From the NCBI RefSeq assembly GCF_000802385.1, contig NZ_JTDN01000001.1, positions 875,501 through 939,500 on the forward strand: 64,000 nt of DNA, written 5' to 3'. Under the pieces are notes generated by a model that did not search any database, was not told where the DNA came from, and saw only the letters and a program-made list of their open reading frames with translations. Each line of letters begins with the position of its first letter. Position 1 is the stretch's first letter. This DNA is from Croceibacterium mercuriale. Its GTDB lineage: Bacteria; Pseudomonadota; Alphaproteobacteria; Sphingomonadales; Sphingomonadaceae. The position numbers and the translations under genes are program-made. Shown here piece after piece: positions 15,534-25,783 of this stretch.

Positions 15534-18500
15534 CTAGGCCGCCTTTGCTTCCTTCTTCGCAGCCTTGCGGACGATCGCGCTCAGGCCCTTGGTCAGCTGG
15601 TACAGGCCGTTCAGCCGGCTTTGCGGGTCGCCCCATGCGCGATTGATCACCAGCTTGTTGTCCGGGCGCAGCTTGGCCGTGCCCTGCAGCCGTTCGACAT
15701 AGCCGATCAGCGCCAGGGGATCGGGGAAGCTGTCATTGTGGAACGACACCAGCGTGCCCCGCGCGCCGACGTCGATCTTGGACACGCAGGCGGTGATTGC
15801 CTGGTGCTTGATCTCGATCAGCTTGACCAGATTTGCGGTCGCGGGTGGCAGGGGGCCAAAGCGGTCGATCATCTCGGCCGCCATCGCCTCGATCTCGCGA
15901 CCTTCCTTGGCATCGTTCAGGCGGCGGTACAGCGCCATGCGCACCGCCAGGTCGGGCACGTAATCTTCCGGGATCATGATCGGCGCATCGACGGTGATCT
16001 GCGGGCTGAGCCCGTCCGTCGACGAACGGCCGATCCCGGCCTCGCCCGCCTTGGCCGACAGGATCGCATCCTCCAGCATGGACTGGTACAGTTCGAAGCC
16101 GACCTCCTTGATATGGCCGGACTGTTCGTCCCCCAGCAGGTTCCCGGCGCCGCGAATGTCGAGGTCGTGACTGGCCAGCTGGAACCCGGCGCCCAGACTG
16201 TCGAGGTCGCCCAGCACCTTCAGGCGCTTCTCCGCCACGCCGGACAGTTGGTTGTCCTTGTCATAGGTCAGGTAGGCGTAGGCGCGCAGCTTGGCCCGGC
16301 CCACCCGGCCGCGCAGCTGGTAGAGCTGCGCCAGTCCGAAGCGATCCGCACGGTGGATGATGATCGTGTTGGCGGACGGAATGTCGATCCCGCTTTCCAC
16401 GATCGTGGTGGACAGCAGCACCTGGTACTTGCCTTCGTAGAAGGCGCTCATGCGCTCCTCCACCTCGGTCGGGGCCATCTGGCCGTGGGCGGAGACGAAC
16501 TTTATCTCCGGCGCATAGTCGCGCATCCACTGCTCCAGCCGCTCCATGTCGGCGATGCGCGGCACCACGACGAAGCTCTGCCCGCCGCGGTGATGCTCGC
16601 GGATCAGGGCCTCGCGGATCACGATGTCGTCCCATTCCATCACATAGGTGCGCACCGCCAGCCGGTCGACCGGGGGCGTCTGGATGGTGGACAGTTCGCG
16701 CAAGCCGCTCATCGCCATCTGCAGCGTGCGGGGGATCGGAGTGGCGGTCAGCGTCAGCACGTGCACGTCGGCGCGCAGCTGCTTCAGCTTTTCCTTGTGG
16801 GTGACGCCGAACCGCTGTTCCTCGTCCACGATCACCAGGCCCAGATTCTTGAAGCTGGTGGTCTTGGACAGGATCGCATGGGTGCCGATCACGATGTCCA
16901 TCGTGCCGTCGGCCAGCCCGTCGCGCGTCTCCTTCTGCTCCTTGGCGGTGACCAGCCGGCTCAGCCGGCCGACCTTCAGCGGGAAGCCGGTGAACCGTTC
17001 GGAGAAGTTCTTGTAATGCTGCCGGGCGAGCAGGGTGGTGGGCGCGACCATCACGACCTGCTGCCCCTGCATCGCGGCGACAAAGGCGGCGCGCAGCGCC
17101 ACCTCCGTCTTGCCGAAGCCGACATCGCCGCAGACCAGCCGGTCCATTGGCCGGCCTTCGGCCAGATCGCTCAGCACGTCGGAGATGGCGCGCTCCTGAT
17201 CCTCGGTTTCCTCCCAGGGGAAGCGGTCGAGGAACTGGCGCCAGCTGGTCTCCTCCGGCTCCAGCACCGGGGCACGGCGCAAGGCGCGGGCGGCGGCGGT
17301 CTGCATCAGCTCGCCGGCGATCGCCTGGATCCGCTCCTTCAGCCGGGCCCGGCGCCTCTGCCAGGCTTCACCGCCCAGACGGTCCAGCGCGACGGCTTCC
17401 TCGCTGCTGCCATAGCGGGTCAGGACTTCCAGGTTCTCGACCGGGATGAACAGCTTGTCGCCGCCGGCATATTCCAGCTGCACGCAATCATGCTTGCTGT
17501 CGCCGACAGAGATCGGATGGAGCCCGACATAGCGGCCGATACCATGGTCCAGATGCACCACCAGGTCGCCCTGGTTCAGTGCGGACAGCTCCGCCAGGAA
17601 GGCGTCGGCGTCCTTGCGCTTCTTGCGGCGGCGGACCAGCCGGTCGCCCAGCAGATCCTGCTCGGTGATCAGCTCCAGCTCGTCATTGGCGAAGCCGGTG
17701 TCGAGCGGCAGCACCATCGCCACCGGCTGCCCCTTGGCAGACAGGCCGAGGGCATCCTGCCAGCTGCTGGCGATCTTGGTACGGGTGCCGGCTTCCTCGA
17801 TAATGGAGGTGATGCGGCTGAGAGATCCGGTGGAGTAGGCGGCCAGCAGCGGGCGACGGCCGGTCTTGGCGACGGCCTTCAGGTGCGCGGCGGCGGCTTC
17901 GTAGACATTGCTGCCCTGGCCACGTTCCGGCGTGAAGTCGCGGGCGGAGCGGAAGCCGAAATCCACGACGCGGTCGCTTTCCGGCTCCGCGAAGATCGAC
18001 ACGCGGTGGACCGGCCAGCCTTCAACGGCGCGGGCCAGCTCGTCCCGGTCGAGATAGAGCGCGGTCTGTGGCAGGGGGCGGTAGGCACCGGTGGCCGGGC
18101 CGGAGCTTTCGGCGCGTTGCCGGTGGTAATCGTCGATGTCGCCCAGCCGTTCGTCACCCGCGGTCAGGGCGGCGGTCTCCACCGCGATCAGGTCGTTCTT
18201 GCCCAGATGGTCGAACAGGGTGGCCAGCTTGTCCTCGAACAGGGGCAGCCAGTGTTCCATGCCCGCCAGCCGACGCCCGTCGCTGACCGCCTGGTACAGC
18301 GGATCCTGCGTGGCATGGGCGGCGAACATGTCGCGATACCGGGTACGGAACCGCTTAATGGTGTCGTCATCCAGCAATGCCTCGCTGGCGGGCAGCAGCA
18401 GATGGCCTTCGACCGTCTTCGTGGTGCGCTGTGTCGCCGGATCGAACAGGCGCAGCGATTCCAGTTCGTCATCGAAGAAGTCGAGCCGCAGGCCTTCGTC

Positions 18501-19037
18501 CAGGCCGCTGGGAAAGATGTCGAAGATCGATCCGCGGACCGCAAACTCGCCGGTATCGACCACCGTATCGACCCGGCTGTATCCCTGCCGCCGCAGCAGC
18601 GCGGTCAGGCTCTCGTGGCCGATGCGCAGACCCGGCTTCAGCTCGCGCACGGCCTCCCGGATGCGGAAGGGGGTGAGCACGCGCTGCAGCACCGCATTGA
18701 TCGTGGTGACGAGCAACTGCCCGTCGCTGCTGTCGCGCTGCAGCTGGTGCAGGGCGGACAGGCGCCGGCTGCTGACCGACAGGGCCGGGCTGGCGCGATC
18801 ATATGGCAGGCAGTCCCATGCCGGAAACTCGATCACCTGCAACTCGGGCGCGAACCAGCCGGTCGCGTCGGTGATGGCGCGCATCGCCTGGTCGTCCGGC
18901 GCGATGAACACGGCGCGGCCGCCTTGCGCCTTCGCGCTGCGGGCGAGATCGGCCAGCACCAGCGGCTGCGCACCGCGGGGCAGGGAGGCCAGGGTGAGCG
19001 GCCGGGCGGCCTTCAGGATACGGGAAAGGTCAGGCAT
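15534..19037 (-). CDS. mfd: transcription-repair coupling factor
   Basis: ATP-dependent translocase that removes RNA polymerase stalled at lesions and recruits UvrA. The 1167-aa length is standard. The order is a UvrB-like N-terminal region (FPAWDCLPYDRASP, VDTGEFAVRGSIFDIFPSG), an RNA-polymerase interaction domain (GDLVVHLDHGIGRY), helicase motif I GDVGFGKTE, motif II VDEEQRFGV, motif III LTATPIPRTLQMAMSG, ESGIDIPSANT and QLYQLRGRVGR. It ends with the TRCF C-terminal domain. The start is ATG 19037, 36 bp downstream of sdhE on the same strand, so the two probably share a transcript. The stop lies within the palindrome CGGCCTAGGCCG. Confidence 0.97.
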   Translation of the reverse strand: MPDLSRILKAARPLTLASLPRGAQPLVLADLARSAKAQGGRAVFIAPDDQAMRAITDATGWFAPELQVIEFPAWDCLPYDRASPALSVSSRRLSALHQLQRDSSDGQLLVTTINAVLQRVLTPFRIREAVRELKPGLRIGHESLTALLRRQGYSRVDTVVDTGEFAVRGSIFDIFPSGLDEGLRLDFFDDELESLRLFDPATQRTTKTVEGHLLLPASEALLDDDTIKRFRTRYRDMFAAHATQDPLYQAVSDGRRLAGMEHWLPLFEDKLATLFDHLGKNDLIAVETAALTAGDERLGDIDDYHRQRAESSGPATGAYRPLPQTALYLDRDELARAVEGWPVHRVSIFAEPESDRVVDFGFRSARDFTPERGQGSNVYEAAAAHLKAVAKTGRRPLLAAYSTGSLSRITSIIEEAGTRTKIASSWQDALGLSAKGQPVAMVLPLDTGFANDELELITEQDLLGDRLVRRRKKRKDADAFLAELSALNQGDLVVHLDHGIGRYVGLHPISVGDSKHDCVQLEYAGGDKLFIPVENLEVLTRYGSSEEAVALDRLGGEAWQRRRARLKERIQAIAGELMQTAAARALRRAPVLEPEETSWRQFLDRFPWEETEDQERAISDVLSDLAEGRPMDRLVCGDVGFGKTEVALRAAFVAAMQGQQVVMVAPTTLLARQHYKNFSERFTGFPLKVGRLSRLVTAKEQKETRDGLADGTMDIVIGTHAILSKTTSFKNLGLVIVDEEQRFGVTHKEKLKQLRADVHVLTLTATPIPRTLQMAMSGLRELSTIQTPPVDRLAVRTYVMEWDDIVIREALIREHHRGGQSFVVVPRIADMERLEQWMRDYAPEIKFVSAHGQMAPTEVEERMSAFYEGKYQVLLSTTIVESGIDIPSANTIIIHRADRFGLAQLYQLRGRVGRAKLRAYAYLTYDKDNQLSGVAEKRLKVLGDLDSLGAGFQLASHDLDIRGAGNLLGDEQSGHIKEVGFELYQSMLEDAILSAKAGEAGIGRSSTDGLSPQITVDAPIMIPEDYVPDLAVRMALYRRLNDAKEGREIEAMAAEMIDRFGPLPPATANLVKLIEIKHQAITACVSKIDVGARGTLVSFHNDSFPDPLALIGYVERLQGTAKLRPDNKLVINRAWGDPQSRLNGLYQLTKGLSAIVRKAAKKEAKAA

Positions 19038-19073
19038 GCGGTTCGTTCAAGCGTGCAGCGACAGCCAGGTTCC

Positions 19074-19340
19074 TCAGATGGTGACGTAATCGAGCTTGCG
19101 GAACGCCGTCATCTGCGCCCCTTCGAATGCCGCCGGCACCGCCTGCGTCCCCAGCGCCCAGGCCATGATGTCCACGTCGTCTTCCTCCAGCACCGTTTCG
19201 AACCAGACGAGCTCCGCCTCGGCCCATTCCGCGTGGTAGCGGTCAAAGAAGCCGCCGATCATGTAATCCGCCTCGCGCGTGCCGCGGTGCCAGGCACGGA
19301 ACCTGGCCCGGGCAAGGCGGGCCTTGAAGATGTCGTTCAT
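19074..19340 (-). CDS. sdhE: FAD assembly factor SdhE
   Basis: Small cytoplasmic protein that promotes covalent flavinylation of succinate dehydrogenase SdhA. The 88-aa protein starts at ATG 19340 (MNDIFKARLARARFRAWHRG) and carries the diagnostic RGxxE motif as RGTREAD, followed by DYMIGGFFDRY and the acidic DDVDIMAWALG. In alphaproteobacteria this gene commonly sits between recG and mfd, as here. It is divergent from recG and leads mfd. The partner sdhB is in the window at 46.1-46.8 kb, but sdhA is not. Confidence 0.93.
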   Translation of the reverse strand: MNDIFKARLARARFRAWHRGTREADYMIGGFFDRYHAEWAEAELVWFETVLEEDDVDIMAWALGTQAVPAAFEGAQMTAFRKLDYVTI

Positions 19341-19605
19341 GCAGGTGCGCCTAGCAGGTCGAGGGCGCCTGGTCACGCCCGGACGGCACGCAGTTCAGGG
19401 GCGAAATTGACACTCCTGACAGTGTTCACGGTGTGCCATCCGGGTCGTGCAAACCTTTGAATATCGGCCAGAAGCTTTCTGCCTGTCGTGAGTGCGTAAG
19501 CCAGCGGGGGCCGTGTAGGAAAGCGGTGTGACCTTGCCGCCAATGGCCGGCATGATCCAAAGCGCTTGCCCATCGGGCCGCCGGGCAGGCAAAGGCGGGT
19601 CTGCC

Positions 19606-21669
19606 ATGCGCCCCGATTTGCTCAATCCCCTGTTTGCCGAGATCGAAGGCCTGGACGGTGTCGGCCCCAAGCTGAAGAAGCCGCTGGAACGGCTGGGCCT
19701 GGCGCGGGTGCGGGACGTTGCCTATCACCTGCCGGAACGTTTCGTCAGCCGCCGCGCCGTGCCGGACCTGGATGCGGCGGGTGTGGGCGAGCAGATCGTG
19801 GTCGCGCTGACCGTGACCGAGCATCGCGGCAGCCCCAGCCCGCGTGCACCGTTCCGCATCCTGGCGCAGGATGCGATCGGCAACGTCATCGCGCTCACCT
19901 GGTTCGGCAAGGCCGCCTTCAGCGCGCGCAAGGCGCTGCCGATCGGGGAACGACGGTGGGTGGCCGGGCGGCTGGACCAGTATGGCCAGATGCTGCAGAT
20001 CGTGCATCCGGATCACATCGCCGAAAGCAGCGAGAGCGCAACGGCCCGGCAGATGGAGCCGATCTATCGTCTGGCGGAAGGGCTGACGCAGCCGCGCATT
20101 GCCGGCTTCGCGGAACAGGCGCTGGCCCGCTGCCCCGATCTGCCCGAATGGATCGAGCCCGGCGTGCTGGACCGGGCCGGCTGGCCCGCATGGCGCGAGG
20201 CGCTCGCCGCGGCCCATCGGGAAGAGAATGCCGGCGCCCGCGACCGGCTGGCCTATGACGAGCTGCTGGCCAATGCGCTGGCGCTGCTGCTGGTTCGGGC
20301 GGACAATCGTCGTCGCCGGGGGCAGGCGCTGGCGGGCGACGGGCGGCTGACGGACACGCTGCAGCTGCCGTTCCCGCTGACCGGCGCGCAGGTGCGATCG
20401 GTGGCGGAGATCGCCGGGGACATGGCGCAGGAATCGCCGATGCTGCGCCTGCTGCAGGGCGATGTGGGCGCGGGCAAAACGGTGGTGGCGCTGCTGTCCA
20501 TGCTGGGTGCGGTGGAGAGCGGCGCCCAGGCAGCGATGCTGGCGCCGACAGAGATCCTGGCGCGCCAGCATTACGAGACGCTGCGCCGGATGGCGGCGCC
20601 GACGGGTGCGACGGTTGCGCTGCTGACCGGGCGCGACAAGGGCCGTCAGCGCGAAAGCATCCTGATGGGGCTGCTGGACGGCACGATCGACATCCTGGTC
20701 GGCACGCATGCCATCTTTCAGGACACGGTGAACTACCGCAATCTGGGACTGGTGGTGATCGACGAACAGCACCGCTTCGGTGTGGGGCAGCGGTTGCTGC
20801 TCACGCAGAAGGGCCGCCGCACGCCGCACGTGCTGGCGATGACCGCCACGCCGATCCCGCGCACGCTGGTGCTGGCGCAATATGGCGAGATGGACGTGAG
20901 CCGCCTCGACGAACTGCCACCCGGACGGCAGCCGATCGACACGCGGGTGGTCGCGCTGGACCGCCTGAGCGACGTGGTCGACGGCGTGGCGCGGCATCTG
21001 GAGGCGGGCGCGCAGGCCTACTGGGTGTGCCCGATGGTGCGCGACGAGGGCGAGAACGACGATCTGGCCGCAGCCGAGGCCCGGTATGCATCGCTGAAGG
21101 AGCGGTTCGGCGATGCGGTCGAGCTGGTTCACGGGCAGCTGCGGCCGGAGGAGAAGGATGCCGCCATGGAGCGCTTCGCCAGCGGACGGGCAAAGCTGCT
21201 GGTGGCGACCACGGTGATCGAGGTCGGCGTGGACGTGCCCAGTTCCACCCTCATGGTCATCGAGCAGGCCGAACGGTTCGGCCTGGCCCAGCTGCACCAG
21301 TTGCGCGGGCGGGTGGGGCGGGGCACCGGCAAGAGTACCTGTCTGCTGCTGCGCGGCGACGCCTTGTCGGAGGTCGGGCGCGAGCGGCTGGCGCTGATGC
21401 GCGAGACGCAGGACGGGTTCCGCCTGGCGGAAGAGGACCTGCGGCTGCGTGGGGGCGGCGAGATCTTGGGCACGCGGCAATCGGGGGAGGAGGCGTTCCG
21501 TATCGCCACCCTGGAACAGACCAGTCGCATGGGGCAGATGGCGCAGGACGATGCGCGGCTGCTGCTGGAACGTGATGGTGGCCTGACCGGATCACGCGGC
21601 GCGGCCGCCCGCATCCTGCTGTATCTGCTGGAACGCGACTGGGGCGTGCAGCTGCTCCGCGGCGGCTGA
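19606..21669 (+). CDS. recG: ATP-dependent DNA helicase RecG
   Basis: Branch-migrating helicase that remodels stalled replication forks and R-loops. The 687-aa protein has an OB-fold wedge domain at about residues 30-160 (GVGPKLKKPLERLGLARVRD), then Walker A GDVGAGKTVVALL, the DEQHRFGVGQR box, TATPIPRTL, VGVDVPSSTLMVIEQAERFG and LHQLRGRVGRG. The chosen start is ATG 19606 (MRPDLLNPLFAEIEG); the frame is open 26 codons further upstream, but that stretch is unlike RecG. It is divergent from sdhE-mfd across about 265 bp in which nothing else was recognised. Confidence 0.96.
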   Translation: MRPDLLNPLFAEIEGLDGVGPKLKKPLERLGLARVRDVAYHLPERFVSRRAVPDLDAAGVGEQIVVALTVTEHRGSPSPRAPFRILAQDAIGNVIALTWFGKAAFSARKALPIGERRWVAGRLDQYGQMLQIVHPDHIAESSESATARQMEPIYRLAEGLTQPRIAGFAEQALARCPDLPEWIEPGVLDRAGWPAWREALAAAHREENAGARDRLAYDELLANALALLLVRADNRRRRGQALAGDGRLTDTLQLPFPLTGAQVRSVAEIAGDMAQESPMLRLLQGDVGAGKTVVALLSMLGAVESGAQAAMLAPTEILARQHYETLRRMAAPTGATVALLTGRDKGRQRESILMGLLDGTIDILVGTHAIFQDTVNYRNLGLVVIDEQHRFGVGQRLLLTQKGRRTPHVLAMTATPIPRTLVLAQYGEMDVSRLDELPPGRQPIDTRVVALDRLSDVVDGVARHLEAGAQAYWVCPMVRDEGENDDLAAAEARYASLKERFGDAVELVHGQLRPEEKDAAMERFASGRAKLLVATTVIEVGVDVPSSTLMVIEQAERFGLAQLHQLRGRVGRGTGKSTCLLLRGDALSEVGRERLALMRETQDGFRLAEEDLRLRGGGEILGTRQSGEEAFRIATLEQTSRMGQMAQDDARLLLERDGGLTGSRGAAARILLYLLERDWGVQLLRGG

Positions 21670-21786
21670 ACGGCTCGGCCCGGCGGCCCGCTGGAACGGA
21701 CCGTCCGTCTGCCCGGTTGACTTGCCGCGGGTTGATGGGATGCGCCACCACCCATGCCGCCGCTGCGACTATCCGGAGAATGCCTT

Positions 21787-23424
21787 TTGTCCCTGCGCCT
21801 GTTGACCCAGCTGCTCGCCGTCCTGCTCGTCTTGCTGCCGGCGCATGCTTACGCGCAGGACGCGGACGCCGCGGCAGAGGAGGCGGTGGCGGCGATTGCC
21901 GATCCGTATGACCGGCTGACGCCGCGCTCTTCCGTCACCGCCCTGCTCAACGCATTGGGGGAGGGCGACTACAACCGGGCGGCGCAATATCTGACGGTAC
22001 CGCTGGAGACCGATGCGCAACGTGCGCGCGCCTCCACCCTGACGCAGCGACTGCGCACCCTGCTGGATAGCGGCGGCACGTTGCAGCCCTTCGGCAACCT
22101 GTCCAACGATCCGACCGGCCGCACCGACGACGGACTGGCGCTGGAGCAGGAGCAGGTCGGCAGCGTGCCGATCGGCGGCAATCAGGTGCCGATCGTGCTG
22201 GTCCGTTCCGCCGTGGAAGAGGGCGGCACGGTGCAGGTCTGGCGGGTGGCGCCGGAGGTGGTGGCGCAGCTCGCCACGCGGGAGGTCGCCCAGGTCGCGG
22301 CCGAGGCGGCACCATCCGAGGACGGCTTCATGCTGGCAGGCGCACCCCTGGCGGACTGGGCGCTGCTGATCGGGGCCGCCCTGGCATTGTTCGGCGGGCT
22401 CTACGTCATCGCCCGGTTGCTGCTGACGGTTGCCAAGCGGGTCATCAGCGAACCGCAGACCAGCTTGCTGTATCGCGCGCTCAACGCTGCGCTACCGCCA
22501 GTGAGTCTGCTGGTGGCGGGCGGCATGTTCTATGTCTGGGCGGAGCAGCTGCCGGCCTCCATCGTCGCGCGGCAACTGCTGCTGCGCTATACCGGCGTGG
22601 TCGCGCTGATCGCGCTGGTGTGGTTCGGGCTGCGACTGGTCAACGCGGTGTCGGACCTGACCATTGCCCGGATGCAGCGGCACGAACGGCGGCAGGTCAT
22701 CTCCGTCGTCTCGTTGCTGCGGCGGGTGGTCAAGATCATCCTGCTCGCCTTCGTGTTCATCGCCGTGCTGGACACGTTCGGCATCGACGTCACCACCGGT
22801 GTGGCCGCGCTGGGTATCGGCGGTATCGCGCTGGCGCTGGGTGCGCAGAAGACGGTGGAGAACCTGGTCGGCAGCGTGACGGTGATCGTCGACAAGCCGG
22901 CACAGGTGGGCGACTTCGTGAAGGTCGGCACGGTCGTCGGCACGGTGGAGGATGTCGGCATCCGCTCCACCCGCATCCGCACCAATGACCGCACGATCGT
23001 CACCATCCCCAACGGCGACCTGTCATCGCAGCAGATCGAGAACTACTCCGTCCGCGAACGATTCCTGTTCAATCCGCTGATCGGCATCGAATACGGCCTG
23101 CCCGCGGCCAAGGTGCGCGAAGCGGTCCAGATCGTCGCCGAAGTGCTGGAGGCACACGAGAAGGTGGCGGAAGGCTCCCGCGCCCGGCTGAAGGATTTCG
23201 GCGCCAGCTCCCTCGACATCGAGGTGTTCTCCTACATCGACGTGCCCGATTTTGCCGAAAGCCTGATCCATCGGGAGGAGTTGCTGCTCACCATTCTGGA
23301 GCGGTTCGAGAATGCCGGTATCGGCATCGCCTTTCCGACGCGGACCATCGTGTTCGGCAACGACCTGCCGGTGGCGAAATCGGGCGGCGGGGGCGATCCG
23401 GCCGATCCGGCCAATGATGGCTGA
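21787..23424 (+). CDS. MscS-family mechanosensitive ion channel
   Basis: Probable small-conductance mechanosensitive channel that releases solutes on osmotic downshock. TTG 21787 follows GGAGA by about 7 nt and gives a clean signal peptide (SLRLLTQLLAVLLVLLPAHA). ATG 21754 is in frame but lacks a ribosome-binding site. A periplasmic domain of about 150 residues precedes several membrane helices. The MscS pore helix region (GVAALGIGGIALALGAQKTV) is followed by the beta domain (VGDFVKVGTVVGTVEDVGIR, IPNGDLSSQQIENYS) and the C-terminal cage. At about 545 aa it is an extended MscS rather than the roughly 280-aa minimal form. It lies downstream of recG on the same strand. Confidence 0.92.
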   Translation: MSLRLLTQLLAVLLVLLPAHAYAQDADAAAEEAVAAIADPYDRLTPRSSVTALLNALGEGDYNRAAQYLTVPLETDAQRARASTLTQRLRTLLDSGGTLQPFGNLSNDPTGRTDDGLALEQEQVGSVPIGGNQVPIVLVRSAVEEGGTVQVWRVAPEVVAQLATREVAQVAAEAAPSEDGFMLAGAPLADWALLIGAALALFGGLYVIARLLLTVAKRVISEPQTSLLYRALNAALPPVSLLVAGGMFYVWAEQLPASIVARQLLLRYTGVVALIALVWFGLRLVNAVSDLTIARMQRHERRQVISVVSLLRRVVKIILLAFVFIAVLDTFGIDVTTGVAALGIGGIALALGAQKTVENLVGSVTVIVDKPAQVGDFVKVGTVVGTVEDVGIRSTRIRTNDRTIVTIPNGDLSSQQIENYSVRERFLFNPLIGIEYGLPAAKVREAVQIVAEVLEAHEKVAEGSRARLKDFGASSLDIEVFSYIDVPDFAESLIHREELLLTILERFENAGIGIAFPTRTIVFGNDLPVAKSGGGGDPADPANDG

Positions 23425-23516
23425 GCCAATTAGGGGCGGTGGGGCGCGGCCCCCTTCCGCTCCGCCACAAAGCTGCTAGATCGCCGCGTCTCCCTTCGCC
23501 GCAAAGAAGCCCGCTC

Positions 23517-24758
23517 TTGATCCTGTCCCCTTTCGAATGGACCATTGCCAAACGCTACATGCTGCCGGGGCGCGGCGAGGCGGTGATCGCGCTGGTGGCG
23601 TCGATCTCCATCGGCGTGGTCATGCTGTCGGTCGCCATGCTGGTGGTGGTGATGAGCGTGATGAACGGCTTCCGGGCGGAGCTGCTGGACAAGATCGTCG
23701 GCCTGAATGGCCACGCCATCATCCAGGCCTATGGCGGGCGGCTGGATGATTGGGAGACGGTGCTGCGCGATGTGCGGGCCACCCCGGGGGTGACCGACGC
23801 CAGCCCGCTGATCGAGCAGCCACTGCTGGCGACCTTCAACGGCCGGGTCGAGGCCGTGCTGGTGCGTGGCAACACGCAGGAAGACATCGGCGCGCTGAGC
23901 AACAGCGTGGTGGCCGGCAACATCGCCACGATCCAGCCGGGGGCGGACAATGTCGCCATCGGATCGCGCCTGGCCATGAACCTGGGCGTGCGGGTGGGCG
24001 ACGTGATCACCATCATCAACCCGCAGGGCCGCTCCACCCCGTTCGGCACCGTGCCGCGGCAGGTCGGCTATACCATCACCAGCATCTTCGAGATCGGCGT
24101 CTACGATTACGATCAGGCCTTCGTCGTCATGCCGATCTCGCAGGCGCAGACCTTGCTGCTGACCGGCGATTCCATCGGCATGATCGAGGTCACGACCGAG
24201 GATGCCGACCGTGTGGGCGAGATCCTGGCACCGCTGACGGAGCAGCTGACAGGCCGCGCCGTGGTGCAGGACTGGCGCACCATCAACGGCACCCTGTTCG
24301 AGGCGCTGCAGGTGGAACGCGTGGCGATGTTCTTCGCACTGTCGATCATCGTGCTGGTGGCGGCGTTCAACATCCTGTCCAGCCTGGTGATGCTGGTCCG
24401 GTCCAAGACGCGCGACATCGCGATCCTGCGGACCATGGGCGCGACCCGCAATTCGTTGCTGAAGATCTTCGTGACCACGGGTTCCGCAGTCGGCGCAATC
24501 GGCACGCTGGCGGGCCTGGCGCTCGGCTTCACGGTGCTGCTGTTCCGCCAGCCGATCGTGCGCGGGATCGAGGCGATCACCGGGCAGAACCTGTGGGATC
24601 CGCAGATCCGCTTCCTGACGCAGCTACCCGCCCGGACCGACCCGTTCGAGGTGCTGATGATCTGCGGCATGGCCATGGGGCTCAGCTTCCTCGCCACCCT
24701 GTATCCCGCCTATCGCGCCGCGGGCACCGACCCGGTGGAGGTGCTGCGTTATGAGTAA
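23517..24758 (+). CDS. lipoprotein-releasing ABC transporter permease LolC/LolE
   Basis: Inner-membrane permease that extracts mature lipoproteins for delivery to the outer membrane. The 413-aa protein has one N-terminal membrane helix, a large periplasmic MacB-like domain and three C-terminal FtsX-type helices. Family landmarks are [16 protein letters not shown] at the N-terminus, [45 protein letters not shown] and the [20 protein letters not shown] ending. The start is placed at TTG 23517, with AAAGAAG about 7 nt upstream; the open frame extends further but is not Lol-like. It overlaps lolD by 8 bp. A single permease gene is present here, as is common in alphaproteobacteria. Confidence 0.93.
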   Translation: MILSPFEWTIAKRYMLPGRGEAVIALVASISIGVVMLSVAMLVVVMSVMNGFRAELLDKIVGLNGHAIIQAYGGRLDDWETVLRDVRATPGVTDASPLIEQPLLATFNGRVEAVLVRGNTQEDIGALSNSVVAGNIATIQPGADNVAIGSRLAMNLGVRVGDVITIINPQGRSTPFGTVPRQVGYTITSIFEIGVYDYDQAFVVMPISQAQTLLLTGDSIGMIEVTTEDADRVGEILAPLTEQLTGRAVVQDWRTINGTLFEALQVERVAMFFALSIIVLVAAFNILSSLVMLVRSKTRDIAILRTMGATRNSLLKIFVTTGSAVGAIGTLAGLALGFTVLLFRQPIVRGIEAITGQNLWDPQIRFLTQLPARTDPFEVLMICGMAMGLSFLATLYPAYRAAGTDPVEVLRYE

Positions 24759-25425
24759 TCCTGTGGTCCTGCTGGAAAACCTCGCCCGCTCCTTCGAACA
24801 GGGCGGTGTGCGGATCGATGTGCTGAAGGGCGTGAACCTCCAGATCGCGCCGGGTGAGATCGTCGCGCTGCTCGGCCCGTCCGGCTCGGGCAAGTCGACG
24901 CTGTTGCAGGCGGTCGGCCTGCTGGAAGGCGGGTTCGGCGGGCGGATCGCCATTGCCGGCACCGACGCCAGCGGGCTGGATGCCGCCGGTCGCACCACCA
25001 TGCGCCGCAACCATCTGGGCTTCGTGTACCAGTTCCACCACCTGCTGCCCGACTTCACCGCGCTGGAGAATGTCCTGTTGCCGCAGCTGGTGTCCGGCAT
25101 CGCCCGGCCGGTCGGTGAGGAGCGGGCGCGCGAGCTGCTGACCGCGCTGGGCCTGGAACATCGGCTGGATCATCGGCCGAGCCAGCTTTCGGGCGGCGAG
25201 CAGCAGCGCGTGGCCGTGGCCCGTGCGCTGGCCAACCGGCCGCAGCTGGTGCTGGCGGACGAGCCGACCGGCAATCTGGACGAGCATACGGCAGACCGGG
25301 TGCTGGCGCAGTTCCTGGAACTGGTGCGCGGCACCGGCAGCGCGGCATTGATCGCGACCCACAATGAACGCCTGGCGGCACGCATGGACCGGGTGGTCCG
25401 GCTGCACGACGGCGTGCTCACCTGA
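24751..25425 (+). CDS. lolD: lipoprotein-releasing ABC transporter ATP-binding protein LolD
   Basis: Cytoplasmic ATPase that drives lipoprotein extraction with the adjacent permease. The 224-aa protein contains Walker [10 protein letters not shown], the Q loop [16 protein letters not shown], the signature [15 protein letters not shown], Walker [14 protein letters not shown] and the switch His in IATHNERLA. The FHHLLPDF sequence is typical of LolD. The ATG overlaps the 3' end of the permease gene by 8 bp, indicating translational coupling. Confidence 0.95.
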   Translation: MSNPVVLLENLARSFEQGGVRIDVLKGVNLQIAPGEIVALLGPSGSGKSTLLQAVGLLEGGFGGRIAIAGTDASGLDAAGRTTMRRNHLGFVYQFHHLLPDFTALENVLLPQLVSGIARPVGEERARELLTALGLEHRLDHRPSQLSGGEQQRVAVARALANRPQLVLADEPTGNLDEHTADRVLAQFLELVRGTGSAALIATHNERLAARMDRVVRLHDGVLT

Positions 25426-25448
25426 ACCCATTCGAAAGGCGACACACG

Positions 25449-25724
25449 ATGACCCACAATCCCGGCACCATCCAGGGTGAAAGCTCCGGCCCGCTGGGCT
25501 TCGACTGGCAGACGCACGCGTCCATCCACCTGGCGGGCGGCGGCGGCATCCTGGAAGGCTTCGCCGGGCTGCATCGCGGCACGCTGGCGCAGATGGTCGC
25601 CATGATCCGCAACATGCCGGAGGACGAGCGTGCCCAGTACGTGATCTATCACGCGGGCGACCATATCCTGACCGTGCCGGAGATCATGGCGCTGGCCGGG
25701 CGGCCCGACTTCCCGCGCATCTGA
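25449..25724 (+). CDS. conserved hypothetical protein between lolD and dnaE
   Basis: A 91-aa soluble protein without signal peptide or membrane helix. A glycine-rich stretch (LAGGGGILEGFAGLHRG) precedes an acidic/aromatic segment (DERAQYVIYHAGDHILTVPE) and a terminal MALAGRPDFPRI. It starts at ATG 25449 after AAAGGCGACAC, 23 bp beyond lolD on the same strand, so it may be co-transcribed. No function was recognised. Confidence 0.65.
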   Translation: MTHNPGTIQGESSGPLGFDWQTHASIHLAGGGGILEGFAGLHRGTLAQMVAMIRNMPEDERAQYVIYHAGDHILTVPEIMALAGRPDFPRI

Positions 25725-25783
25725 ACCGGCAAAACCGGCCGACGCCCCTATGCCACGGGCGCGGCCATGCCTATCAAGGGCTT

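Noticed and set aside
15621-19460. 1279-codon open frame on the plus strand opposite mfd
   Set aside because: Antisense shadow of mfd in high-GC DNA; low-complexity H/Q/R/G-rich translation without any family motif.
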